Source: Virgibacillus salexigens (GTDB lineage: Bacteria; Bacillota; Bacilli; Bacillales; Amphibacillaceae). Taken from it: a DNA stretch of 64,000 nucleotides. The notes beneath the pieces are model-generated. The model saw nothing but the letters and a program-made list of their open reading frames with translations, ran no database searches and was not told where the DNA came from. Positions 17,353 through 25,930 of this stretch are shown in pieces. Position 1 is the first letter of the stretch. Every line of letters begins with the position of its first letter. The stretch is taken from assembly GCF_014905415.1 (NCBI RefSeq), contig NZ_BNEO01000002.1, forward strand, positions 124,001 through 188,000. Direction: 5' to 3'. A program made the translations under genes and the position numbers.

Positions 17353-17796
17353 TTGAACCGGTTAAATTTAGTCACATTGGGTGTTCAAAATATGAAAGAG
17401 TCGTTACAGTTTTATCGTGATGGTTTAGGGTTTGATGTAGTCGTCCATGGCGATGAAGCAAATCCAGAAGTCGTTTTCTTTAATAACGCAGGTACCAAAA
17501 TATCGTTATTTCAGATTGATCATTTAGTGAATGATATTGATGAAAAAAATCCGCCAGCAGTTGGAAACGGATTTTCGGGGATTACGTTGGCGTATAATGG
17601 GAAAACAAAGCAAGAGGTCGATGATGTATTTGCAGTGGCAGAACAGGCTGGCGCTAAGATTATTAAAGCCCCTGAGAAAGTATTTTGGGGAGGGTATAGC
17701 GGATATTTTCAAGATCCCAATGGCTTTTATTGGGAAGTTGCTTACGGAGACATGTGGGAATTTGATGAAAACGAAATGTTAATTATAAAAGAGTAA
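17353..17796 (+). CDS. VOC (glyoxalase/bleomycin-resistance fold) family protein
   Basis: About 147 residues from TTG 17353, placed behind GGGGAGGGG. Two beta-alpha-beta-beta-beta modules are visible, starting at Leu-Val-Thr-Leu-Gly-Val and Gly-Ile-Thr-Leu-Ala-Tyr. Asp-Pro-Asn-Gly-Phe-Tyr-Trp-Glu-Val near residue 127 is the typical metal-ligand segment of the second module. Longer upstream starts exist but lack a ribosome site. Specific reaction unknown. Confidence 0.75.
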   Translation: MNRLNLVTLGVQNMKESLQFYRDGLGFDVVVHGDEANPEVVFFNNAGTKISLFQIDHLVNDIDEKNPPAVGNGFSGITLAYNGKTKQEVDDVFAVAEQAGAKIIKAPEKVFWGGYSGYFQDPNGFYWEVAYGDMWEFDENEMLIIKE

Positions 17797-17826
17797 GCGA
17801 TATATTTAATGCTATGTATGGTTAAT

Positions 17827-17856
17827 AGAAGTCCTATATGAGGGACTTCTATATTT
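17827..17856 (+). terminator. Hairpin after the VOC gene
   Basis: AGAAGTCC pairs with GGACTTCT around an 8-base loop, followed by an AT-rich, not pure T, tail. Confidence 0.6.
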
Positions 17857-17902
17857 ATCAGAAGTGGTTTTTACGTTGAAAGTGGTTATTGAGGAATTCG
17901 TA

Positions 17903-17995
17903 TTAGATGGTTTCCTTATTTAGTTTTTTGGCAACTTGTTTTCCATTTATGAATACTTCGAATACCAGTATGACGATATTAATCATTCGCTTCAT
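17903..17995 (-). CDS. Small peptide gene (30 aa)
   Basis: An ATG sits 6-7 bases behind a strong GAGGAGGT on the minus strand. The 30-residue product has a basic start (Met-Lys-Arg-Met), a hydrophobic segment (Ile-Val-Ile-Leu-Val-Phe) and a Lys-rich tail. The ribosome site and basic-hydrophobic-basic layout argue that it is expressed, perhaps as a membrane-associated peptide. No family recognised. Confidence 0.5.
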   Translation of the reverse strand: MKRMINIVILVFEVFINGKQVAKKLNKETI

Positions 17996-18286
17996 AATTA
18001 ACCTCCTCGATATATGATAGTCTAATTATAACTGTATGGAAGTGTATTACCTATCTATGTACATGACATAACCTTACAAAGATGCAAGCCAATATTTTTA
18101 AAGTTGTTGTAAACCGATTATATTCTTGCCTGCTTTTGTCATTTTTATTTACATTATGTCTTATTTTATTCGAATGAAATTGACAATTTGTCTAATGCTT
18201 CAAGTTTAACGAATAGATATACTATAAATAAATTGAAAATATGAATTTTTATAACGATTAGATAAAAATTTAGGAGGTGGATTGGG
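17996..18286 (+). promoter_or_regulatory. Upstream region of the yhdT/panF operon
   Basis: AT-rich. A GACAATTTGTC inverted repeat (18182-18192) overlaps a TTGACA hexamer at 18180-18185. No well-spaced -10 box follows, so the promoter may need an activator. Nothing else is seen. Confidence 0.35.
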
Positions 18287-18583
18287 GTGAGAAAGAAGAA
18301 GTATGTAGAAGACACTCGATATAAAGTAGCTCATAGAGAAGCACTGATTGGATGCGGATTAGCAATTATTAATATTCTATGGTGGTACGGATTCGCATAT
18401 GGTCTTGGTTCTAAGCCACCTGGAGAGTACACATATATTTTAGGGTTTCCTGCATGGATCTTTTTTAGCTGTATTGTCGGTTTTCTAGTTATGGTGTTAC
18501 TGGTATTTATCGTTGTGAAATTTGTTTTAGTAGATATGCCGCTGGAAGATACTGAAGAAGAGGAAGAGGTGCACTCTGCATGA
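18287..18583 (+). CDS. yhdT: YhdT family (DUF997) membrane protein
   Basis: 98 residues, GTG or the adjacent frame start behind GGAGGTGG. Two hydrophobic segments (~19-40 and ~50-82) and an acidic tail. Ile-Asn-Ile-Leu-Trp-Trp-Tyr-Gly-Phe-Ala-Tyr-Gly-Leu-Gly is the DUF997 hallmark. In enterobacteria yhdT precedes panF; the same order occurs here with a 4-base overlap, so it is likely an accessory subunit of the symporter. Confidence 0.8.
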   Translation: MRKKKYVEDTRYKVAHREALIGCGLAIINILWWYGFAYGLGSKPPGEYTYILGFPAWIFFSCIVGFLVMVLLVFIVVKFVLVDMPLEDTEEEEEVHSA

Positions 18584-20046
18584 ATTGGGAAGTAGTTACA
18601 CCATTACTCGTTTTTCTATTGATTGTATTCTTTGTCGGAATCTGGTCTAATCGAAAAATGGCGAAATCAGATTCTTTCTTAAGTGATTATTTTCTAGGTA
18701 GTAGAGAATTTGGAGGGATCGTCTTAGCAATGACGATGGTAGCAACTTATGGCAGCGCTTCCAGTTTTCTTGGTGGACCAGGTGCAGCTTATTCCATAGG
18801 GTTTGGTTGGGTGCTTCTAGCCATGACCCAAGTAGCTACAGGTTATTTTGTACTGCTTGTTTTAGGGAAAAAGTTTGCTATTGTGACTCGAAAATTTCAA
18901 GCAGTAACATTAATTGATTTTCTCAAAGAACGCTATAAAAGTAAGGCGGTTGTACTATTATCCGCTGGAAGTATTATCGTATTTCTGTTTTCTGCAATGG
19001 CAGCTCAATGGGTGGGTGGTGCTTATTTAATTCAATCTCTAACCGGATTATCGTATACCGCTGCCTTATTCATATTTACCTTGTCTGTACTCATATATGT
19101 AACTATCGGTGGTTTTCGTGCAGTAGCTATCACCGATACGATTCAAGGCTTTGTAATGGTAGTCGGTACATTTATTTTATTAATTGCTGTCGTTGTTTCA
19201 GGAGGGGGTATTTCTGCTTTATTCGCAGATTTAGCAAGCGAGAATCCCAATCTCATTACACCTTATGGCCAGGATGGGCAACTAACAGCGTTATACATAT
19301 CATCCTACTGGATATTAGTTGGTGTTGGGGTAGTGGCGCTACCACAAGTTGCTGTAAGAGCAATGTCTTATCGTAATGCCAAATCGATGCATCGGGCAAT
19401 CCTTATAGGAACAGTAGTCGTCGGGGTTATTATGTTAAATATGCATCTTATTGGCGTATTTGCAAGGCCGATCATGCCGGGAATTGAAGTGGCCGATCAG
19501 GTTATCCCGATGATAGCGTTAGAAGTATTGCCGCCATGGATTGCGGGGATTGTACTGGCAGCTCCATTGGCTGCTATGATGTCTACCGTTGATTCGCTCC
19601 TATTACTTGTTAGCTCCTCCGTGGTGAAGGATGTTTATATGAATTATATCAAGCCTACTGCATCAGATAAACAAATGAAGAATATCAGTATGGGATTTAC
19701 CGGACTTCTTGGAATAGTAGCCTTCCTATTGGCTATACAACCTCCTGAATTACTTATCTTTCTAAATTTATTTGCATTTGGAGGGTTGGAGGCTGCATTT
19801 ATTTGGCCATTAGTGATGGGGCTTTATTGGAAATATGCCAATAAACAAGGTGCTATTGCCTCAATGATAGTAGGAATAGGCACATATATTGTTATTCATT
19901 TTTATAACCAAGCATACGGCGATTTACTAGGTGTTCATACAGTTACCTTACCTGTAATCCTATCATTTATTGCTTTTATTGTCTTTAGTCTTTTATTTAA
20001 AAAAGAAGCGTATGAATTCCCTGCAACTTCATTAAAAAATGCATAA
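18580..20046 (+). CDS. panF: Sodium/pantothenate symporter (SSS family)
   Basis: 488 residues with about 13 membrane segments. Early Ser-Asp-Tyr-Phe-Leu-Gly-Ser-Arg-Glu-Phe-Gly-Gly and Gly-Gly-Pro-Gly-Ala-Ala-Tyr are typical of PanF among SSS transporters, as is Gly-Gly-Phe-Arg-Ala-Val-Ala-Ile-Thr-Asp near 175. It would import pantothenate, or a related acylated beta-alanine, with Na+. It is overlapped by yhdT and followed 13 bases later by an amidase gene. That context, together with beta-alanine genes 11 kb on, suggests uptake for catabolism and not only for CoA synthesis. PanF and other SSS members differ little, so the substrate is an inference. Confidence 0.75.
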   Translation: MNWEVVTPLLVFLLIVFFVGIWSNRKMAKSDSFLSDYFLGSREFGGIVLAMTMVATYGSASSFLGGPGAAYSIGFGWVLLAMTQVATGYFVLLVLGKKFAIVTRKFQAVTLIDFLKERYKSKAVVLLSAGSIIVFLFSAMAAQWVGGAYLIQSLTGLSYTAALFIFTLSVLIYVTIGGFRAVAITDTIQGFVMVVGTFILLIAVVVSGGGISALFADLASENPNLITPYGQDGQLTALYISSYWILVGVGVVALPQVAVRAMSYRNAKSMHRAILIGTVVVGVIMLNMHLIGVFARPIMPGIEVADQVIPMIALEVLPPWIAGIVLAAPLAAMMSTVDSLLLLVSSSVVKDVYMNYIKPTASDKQMKNISMGFTGLLGIVAFLLAIQPPELLIFLNLFAFGGLEAAFIWPLVMGLYWKYANKQGAIASMIVGIGTYIVIHFYNQAYGDLLGVHTVTLPVILSFIAFIVFSLLFKKEAYEFPATSLKNA

Positions 20047-20059
20047 GGAGAGGCTTATA

Positions 20060-21283
20060 ATGAAAATTGTCCAATCAAAACAAGTGAAAAGAGACACAGA
20101 ACGTGCTATATCATTGACGCAAAAACTTGTGCGTATTCCTAGTGTATATCGACCAGATAAACCAAATGGCAATGAAGAACAAGTTGCTCAGTTTGTAGCT
20201 GCCTACTTAAAAGAAATTGGAATCGATGTATATGTGGAGGAAGTTGCACCAGGACGTCCAAATGTAATTGGGATTGTTGATTCTGGTAAACCTGGTAAAA
20301 CATTGTTGTTTGAAGGGCATACTGACGTAGTAACAGAAGGGGATCCATCGAGTTGGAATTATCCGCCTTTCGGTGCTGAAATTGTGGATGGAAAAATGTA
20401 TGGAAGGGGAACGAATGATACAAAGGGTAATCTCGCCTGTATGATTACCGCGGTTCAGTCGATAATTGAAGATCAGGAACATTTTAATGGGAAGATCATT
20501 CTATGTATTCCTGTTGATGAGGAGAGTTTAATGCTTGGTATTAAACATTTTATTAATCAGGGCTGGGCTGATGATGTCGATGGTGCAATTATTTGTGAAC
20601 CAGAAGAAAATCAAGTATGTATTGCGCAAAGAGGTGCTTTACGCCTGAAGGTTACGGTTCATGGAAAAATGGCTCATGGTGCCATATCTTGGAGTGGTAT
20701 TAATCCAAATTGGCGAATGGCAAAACTAATTACAGCGTTAGAACAATTAGAAAAAGAAGAGCAGGACATTCATGGTGAACACCCCTATTTAAGATGGCCA
20801 AGTATAACGCCAACAATTCTACAAGCACCGGTTACAGGAGATGCCCAAATTAATGTAATCCCAGAAAGTTGTATGGTTACCTTGGATATTCGAACTGTAC
20901 CAAATCAAGACCATCAAGAACTACTTCAGAAAATTGACCACATATATGCAAAGTTGAAAACACAGGATACACATTTTTCGGCAGCCTATGAGATTATCGA
21001 AGATCGTCCTGCTACAGAGACAGATAAAGGAAATCCCGTAGTTACTGCTGTCTGTCATGCTGTAGAAAAGGTCTTACATAAAAAGCCAACCTTTAATGGT
21101 GTTCCTGGAGCGACGGATGGAACATTTTTGCATATACATGGCGTTCCAATTGTAACCATTGGAGCTGGGGATCGAGATATTCCGCATCAAATTAATGAAT
21201 ATGTTGACATCGAAGAATTAGGGGAGACAACGCAGATTTATCGAACGGCTGCTTTACAATTTTTAAGGGAAGAAGGGGATTAA
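20060..21283 (+). CDS. M20 family (ArgE/DapE-like) metallohydrolase, candidate pantothenate amidase
   Basis: 408 residues; the ATG at 20060 follows AGGAGAGG, so an earlier ATG is passed over. Zn ligands are visible: His87-Thr-Asp89, Asp120 in Gly-Arg-Gly-Thr-Asn-Asp, catalytic Glu154-Glu155, and a late Ile-Pro-His-Gln-Ile-Asn-Glu. A dimerisation insert lies at ~190-300. The family cleaves N-acyl amino acids and similar amides. Its place between a pantothenate-type symporter and dehydrogenases that fit pantoate breakdown makes amide hydrolysis of pantothenate a reasonable guess. N-acyl amino acid deacylation is the conservative alternative. Confidence 0.8.
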   Translation: MKIVQSKQVKRDTERAISLTQKLVRIPSVYRPDKPNGNEEQVAQFVAAYLKEIGIDVYVEEVAPGRPNVIGIVDSGKPGKTLLFEGHTDVVTEGDPSSWNYPPFGAEIVDGKMYGRGTNDTKGNLACMITAVQSIIEDQEHFNGKIILCIPVDEESLMLGIKHFINQGWADDVDGAIICEPEENQVCIAQRGALRLKVTVHGKMAHGAISWSGINPNWRMAKLITALEQLEKEEQDIHGEHPYLRWPSITPTILQAPVTGDAQINVIPESCMVTLDIRTVPNQDHQELLQKIDHIYAKLKTQDTHFSAAYEIIEDRPATETDKGNPVVTAVCHAVEKVLHKKPTFNGVPGATDGTFLHIHGVPIVTIGAGDRDIPHQINEYVDIEELGETTQIYRTAALQFLREEGD

Positions 21284-22348
21284 GTGAGTAAAAAAATCGC
21301 AGTTATTCCAGGTGACGGTATTGGTATTGAAGTTATGAATGAAGCATTAAAACTCATAGAGGCGATTAATGAACATGATTCATTTCAAATCGAATACGAT
21401 GTCTTTGATTGGAATTCAGATTACTATTTACAGACAAACCGAATGATGCCGAAGGATGGTTTAGAGCAACTGCAGCATTATGACGCTATTCTTTTTGGTG
21501 CGATTGGGGACGAACGAGTTCCGGATGATATTACAATTTGGGAAATGATTATGCCAATCCGTAAATCTTTTCAGCAGTATGTAAACTTCCGACCAATTAA
21601 ATTATTAGATGGTATAGATAATCCATTACGTCATCATGTGAATAAACCAATTGATTTTGTATTGATAAGGGAAAATGCGGAGGGGGAATATTCCAATGCT
21701 GGAGGGAGGATGTTTGAAGGAGAGAATAGGGAGTTGGCAATTCAGAATAGTGTAATGACAAGGCAGGGAGTTACTCAGGTCGCAGAATTTGCTTTTTCCT
21801 ATGCAAACAAACATGGCCTTAAAAAATTGACGAATGCTACGAAATCAAATGCAATTATCCATTCCATGAAATTCTGGGATCAAACGATTGAAAGCGTAGC
21901 TGAAAAATACCCAACTATCAATTATGAGAAATATTATATTGATGCATTAGCTGCTTATTTTGTCCAAAGACCTTATGATTTTAATATTGTTTTAGCTTCT
22001 AATCTGTTTGGTGATATTTTATCTGATCTTGGGTCTGCCATTGTAGGTGGATTGGGGATTTCCCCATCAGCAAATATCAATCCTGAAGGAAATTACCCTT
22101 CCATGTTTGAACCTGTACATGGTTCAGCTCCTGATATTGCGGGAAAAGGAATTGCTAACCCCATTGCTCAGATTTGGTCATTAGCATTAATGTATGAGCA
22201 ATTTGATAGGCAAGATATCCATGATAAGATTCTCGCCGGTATTCAAAACGTAGTATCTACCAAGAAGGTCATTACACCAGATATGGGGGGGACAGCAACC
22301 ACAAATGAAGTAGGAGATGCAATAATTAACAAATTGTATAAAAAGTAG
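21284..22348 (+). CDS. Isocitrate/isopropylmalate dehydrogenase family, tartrate/dimethylmalate-type
   Basis: 354 residues, GTG directly behind the amidase stop. Pro-Gly-Asp-Gly-Ile-Gly at the start, Arg-Glu-Asn-Ala-Glu-Gly-Glu-Tyr-Ser near 125 and the Asp-rich metal site Phe-Gly-Asp-Ile-Leu-Ser-Asp near 245 place it in the beta-decarboxylating dehydrogenase family, closest in style to TtuC/D-malate dehydrogenases. These oxidise a 2-hydroxy acid and release the beta-carboxyl as CO2 with NAD and Mn/Mg. 3,3-Dimethylmalate would fit chemically and gives 2-oxoisovalerate. D-malate or tartrate are the usual family alternatives. Confidence 0.85.
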   Translation: MSKKIAVIPGDGIGIEVMNEALKLIEAINEHDSFQIEYDVFDWNSDYYLQTNRMMPKDGLEQLQHYDAILFGAIGDERVPDDITIWEMIMPIRKSFQQYVNFRPIKLLDGIDNPLRHHVNKPIDFVLIRENAEGEYSNAGGRMFEGENRELAIQNSVMTRQGVTQVAEFAFSYANKHGLKKLTNATKSNAIIHSMKFWDQTIESVAEKYPTINYEKYYIDALAAYFVQRPYDFNIVLASNLFGDILSDLGSAIVGGLGISPSANINPEGNYPSMFEPVHGSAPDIAGKGIANPIAQIWSLALMYEQFDRQDIHDKILAGIQNVVSTKKVITPDMGGTATTNEVGDAIINKLYKK

Positions 22349-22356
22349 GTGAATCT

Positions 22357-23103
22357 ATGTCATTTCAAGGACGAACGATTATCGTAACTGGAGCAGGAGG
22401 GGGAATGGGGCGAGCTTTCGCCGATTTACTATTAAATGAAGATGCCAATGTCGTAGGTTGTGACCTTCATCTAGACAACGATCGCTATCAAGCAATTGGT
22501 AATTTTCTAGCTGTGCAAGGAGATCTCTTGCAGGAGGGCATGATAGAAGATGTACTAAAAGAAACTACCGAAGCGTTTGGAGAAATTGACGGATTAGTTA
22601 ATTTTGCTGGTACTGCACAGGCGGCATCCCCTATCGAAGAAGTATCCTTAGCGGAATGGCATCGAATTATGAATATGAATATGACGATGACATTTTTAAC
22701 TTGTCAAGCAGCTGCTAGCTATATGAAAAAGAGAAAACGAGGTTCAATTGTGAATATAGGATCAGTATCTACAACTAGACCAAGAACAGGTTTACAAGCC
22801 TATATTGCGTCAAAAGGTGCAGTTGAATCATTTACAAAGGCATTAGCACTAGAACTTGCGCCGTACCATGTCAATGTAAATATCGTCCACCCTGGACCAT
22901 CGGATACAGGAATGCTTGGTAAATTTACCAAGGCGGGTGGAGATGTGGAACAATCGAAAAGGCAAGTATTTGAGCAGAGTGTTCCTTTAGGAAAATTATT
23001 ACAACCGGTCGATATCGCACATACCGTGAAATTCTTATTATCAGATGAGGCAGCTATGATTACCGGTAGTGTTGTTCATGTTGATGGCGGTAGAAATATA
23101 TAG
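22357..23103 (+). CDS. SDR family oxidoreductase (candidate pantoate dehydrogenase)
   Basis: 248 residues. The Thr-Gly-Ala-Gly-Gly-Gly-Met-Gly cofactor motif is at ~11-18, Asn-Phe-Ala-Gly near 85, catalytic Ser near 138 and Tyr-x3-Lys (Tyr-Ile-Ala-Ser-Lys) near 149-153. A classical NAD(P) dehydrogenase with C-terminal Val-Asp-Gly-Gly. Eight bases separate it from the preceding gene and 21 from the next, so all are one operon. Alcohol oxidation of pantoate to aldopantoate would suit the cluster; the sequence alone cannot settle it. Confidence 0.85.
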   Translation: MSFQGRTIIVTGAGGGMGRAFADLLLNEDANVVGCDLHLDNDRYQAIGNFLAVQGDLLQEGMIEDVLKETTEAFGEIDGLVNFAGTAQAASPIEEVSLAEWHRIMNMNMTMTFLTCQAAASYMKKRKRGSIVNIGSVSTTRPRTGLQAYIASKGAVESFTKALALELAPYHVNVNIVHPGPSDTGMLGKFTKAGGDVEQSKRQVFEQSVPLGKLLQPVDIAHTVKFLLSDEAAMITGSVVHVDGGRNI

Positions 23104-23124
23104 CTGATGTGGGGGAATATAGGT

Positions 23125-24570
23125 GTGAAGAATTTAAAAATGTATATTAATGGAAATTGGCGAGAGAGTATAAGCGAGCAATTGATTGAGGTGAAAAACC
23201 CTGCTAATGGAGAAGTAATCGCTACGATTCCACGAGGTCAAAAGGGAGATGTAGATTTAGCAGTACATGCTGCCCAACAGGCATTTGAAAAGGAGGCGTG
23301 GTGGAAAGTAAAACCTCATGAACGTGGTGATATTCTTTATCATATTGCAGAAATGATTAAAAAAGACCGAGATGAACTAGCAGCATTGGAAACAATTGAT
23401 GTTGGTAAACCATTATCACAAGGATATGCTGATATTGATGCAGCAATTCGTTATTTTCAGTTTTATGCTGGTGCAGCCGATAAAGTGATGGGAGATACCA
23501 TCCCTATTGAGTCAGGAATAATCGATTATGTTGTTCGTGAACCAATTGGAGTAACTGCCCATATTGTACCTTGGAATTATCCCATCCAGATTCTCTCGCG
23601 GAGTGTTGCAGCTGCAATTGCGATGGGCAATACAGTCATTGTAAAAAGCGCGGAGGATACACCGATGACTGCTATGAAGATTGCAGAATATTTTCATGAC
23701 GTCGGTTTACCTGATGGCGTGTTTAATCATATTACGGGATATGGGAATGAAGCCGGTGCAGCATTATCTTCGCACTCATTAATTAACCATTTAACTTTTA
23801 CTGGATCCGTTGAAACAGGGATTGCAGTAGCAAATGCAGCAAACAAAAATATTGTACCAGTGACACTAGAACTTGGTGGAAAATCACCAAATATTGTATT
23901 TTCTGATTGCGATCTAGATAAGGCAGTAGAAGGTGTCACTCGAGCAATCATTCAAAACGCAGGACAAACTTGTTCTGCGGGTTCTAGGTTGCTAATTGAA
24001 TCCTCATTTAAAAACCAATTTATTGAAAGGTTACTGGAACGTTTTCAAACGTTAACCATTGGCCCAGGAATCAAGGACATGGATATTGGACCGATATTAA
24101 ATGAAAAGCAGTTTAAGCGTATTCAGTCCTATTTAACGCTGGCAAAATCAGAAGCATCCATTTTAGTAGGTGGAAAACAGGTAACCATTGAAGGAAATGA
24201 AGGTGGCTTTTACATGGAGCCAACTATTATTGATCAAGTTCAAGAAAATAGCAAGCTTGCTCAGGAAGAAATATTTGGTCCGGTTATTAGCGTGTTTACA
24301 TTCAATGATACGGAGGAAGCATTAGCTTTAGCAAATAGTACCGAATACGGACTAGTCACGGGTTTATGGACAAAGGATATCAGTAGGGCTCACTATTTGG
24401 CAGATCGTATTCAGTCCGGACAGATTTTTATAAATAATTATGGAGCCGGTGGCGGGATTCAAATGCCATTTGGTGGGTATAAGAAAAGTGGGTTTGGCAG
24501 AGAAAAAGGGTGGATTGCTTTATATAATTATACGCAAGTTAAAAATGTCGCTATTAAATATATGTCATAA
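23125..24570 (+). CDS. NAD-dependent aldehyde dehydrogenase (candidate aldopantoate dehydrogenase)
   Basis: About 481 residues from GTG 23125, which lies 9 bases behind GGGGG; an ATG at 23107 would swallow that site. Pro-Trp-Asn-Tyr-Pro near 145, Glu-Leu-Gly-Gly-Lys-Ser-Pro with the general base Glu near 250, and Gly-Gln-Thr-Cys-Ser with the nucleophilic Cys near 284. It resembles betaine/aminobutyraldehyde-type dehydrogenases. As last gene of the operon it would oxidise an aldehyde made by the SDR. A large terminator-like hairpin follows. Confidence 0.85.
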   Translation: MKNLKMYINGNWRESISEQLIEVKNPANGEVIATIPRGQKGDVDLAVHAAQQAFEKEAWWKVKPHERGDILYHIAEMIKKDRDELAALETIDVGKPLSQGYADIDAAIRYFQFYAGAADKVMGDTIPIESGIIDYVVREPIGVTAHIVPWNYPIQILSRSVAAAIAMGNTVIVKSAEDTPMTAMKIAEYFHDVGLPDGVFNHITGYGNEAGAALSSHSLINHLTFTGSVETGIAVANAANKNIVPVTLELGGKSPNIVFSDCDLDKAVEGVTRAIIQNAGQTCSAGSRLLIESSFKNQFIERLLERFQTLTIGPGIKDMDIGPILNEKQFKRIQSYLTLAKSEASILVGGKQVTIEGNEGGFYMEPTIIDQVQENSKLAQEEIFGPVISVFTFNDTEEALALANSTEYGLVTGLWTKDISRAHYLADRIQSGQIFINNYGAGGGIQMPFGGYKKSGFGREKGWIALYNYTQVKNVAIKYMS

Positions 24571-24601
24571 GGACGGGGAAGAGACCGAAGTGATTTAGGT
24601 G

Positions 24602-24675
24602 AAAAATCCGAACTTTGATCCGAGTATACGCAGTTACAATCGGATCCTGGTTGGGATTTTTATTCGTTTTTTTTT
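24602..24675 (+). terminator. Composite hairpin/terminator after the aldehyde dehydrogenase
   Basis: GATCCG (24617) pairs with CGGATC (24641), an outer AAATCC pairs with GGATTT, and T-rich sequence follows. A related structure stands at 34243, after the other aldehyde dehydrogenase gene. Confidence 0.65.
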
Positions 24676-24734
24676 AAAAAGATGAATTACTATTACGGAA
24701 AGCAATGAATAAAATGGTTATTAATAGAGAATGA

Positions 24735-24845
24735 AAGCATGACTCCTGCGGGGACAGTACAAGTAGTAGTGATGCTTCAATCCGGGAGTGATTTTTCTTA
24801 CTCGGGTTAGCTGAGACCGTTCCCGCGGAAAGCATGCCATCGGTT
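24735..24845. repeat. Bacillaceae intergenic hairpin repeat, copy 1
   Basis: Begins GCATGACTCCTGCGGGG and ends CCCGCGGAAAGCATGC, so the ends pair. An inner hairpin (GGGAGT...ACTCGGG) is followed by TTAGCTG. It belongs to the GC-rich palindromic repeats common between genes in Oceanobacillus and relatives. Related copies are at 34345 and 55722. Confidence 0.7.
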
Positions 24846-24895
24846 TAACGAATAAAATGGTTCTGTCGGTTTGGGACACTCAAGTTCCCCTACCC

Positions 24896-25921
24896 TTATT
24901 TGAATTTATCAAATTCGCATGGTTTACCTTTAACCCAGTCTAATTGATGATCTGAAAGATTCATAACAATACTAAAAACCGTTTCCACCTTGTCTGGTTC
25001 TGCTTGATTTGGATCATTATGACGACAAATTGAATTAGGATAATTTTGGTGATCAGCTAGCCAATGGAAAAGGGTAGCTTGATTTATTTGTCCGGTTTGA
25101 TGCGTATCCAGCAGCTTTACAGCAGTATGTAATCGCTGATACGAGTCAGGCTTTGTTATCTCATCCATATCTTGTTTCATTGGTTCCGAACAAATATGGT
25201 TCGTGTGTTGAAGCATTCCGAATCTCGGCCGGATCTTGGCTGTGTGAACTGGGGATACTTCCATACTAACCAATTCTTCTGAATTTGATGCGATAAAAAA
25301 ATGAGCCGCTGAGGCTATTTGATTATCATCGACTTTTGAAATGGCTTCATCAAATGTTCTTGAATCAAGGATAGCTCTTAATCCAAGATGAATTGGTAGT
25401 TTTGGTTGCCATTGATTTGTTTTTAATGCATTCAAACAGACACCAATTCCTGCACTATTACATCCTATTTTTCCAATAATTCCTGCTTCTGTAATCATCT
25501 CAATGGTTGGGAGAGATGATTGCTGAATTTCGAGGTGAATAATCGAATCAGCTTGTGACTCCTTCCAATCCCAGTTTTGCGCTAACCAAGTCTTTTTTGT
25601 TTTTGGCTTTGATAGAGCAAATGAAGTACAGCCATCAGGAGAGGTAAGTAAAGCTATCTCACTGCGGGTATTTAGAGCAAGAATATCTTCAAAAGCTACT
25701 CCTGCTCCATTTGCAATCCCAGTCATTTCTTCTAAATAGTGTGGATAATTTTTCTTGATGGCAGGTACATGTAATAACGCCTTTGTACATGCTTCGTCCC
25801 AAGTCATTCCTGCATTTTCGCTAAACATTTTTTCATAGGTTTTAAGGCTATTATTGATTGAGTTCGTAGCTGTTTTGCCATGCTGATAACCGATTTCGTA
25901 AGAGGTCCCAACTAGTGTACC
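24896..25921 (-). pseudogene. Acyl-CoA:6-APA acyltransferase-like Ntn hydrolase (C45), start codon lost
   Basis: From ATG 25828 the frame gives 310 residues with Asp-Gly-Cys-Thr-Ser-Phe-Ala near 64, the nucleophile Cys of the AAT/C45 family, and Ala-Gln-Asn-Trp-Asp-Trp near 83. Homology clearly starts earlier: in the same frame, upstream codons read Gly-Thr-Ser-Tyr-Glu-Ile-Gly-Tyr-Gln-His-Gly, the conserved N-terminus of the family. Between the in-frame TAA at 25922-25924 and 25828 there is no ATG, GTG or TTG. Either it is a recent pseudogene or a shortened protein is made. The family cleaves amides after self-processing at Cys. It is last in a four-gene operon. Confidence 0.7.
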
Positions 25922-25930
25922 TTATTCTGT

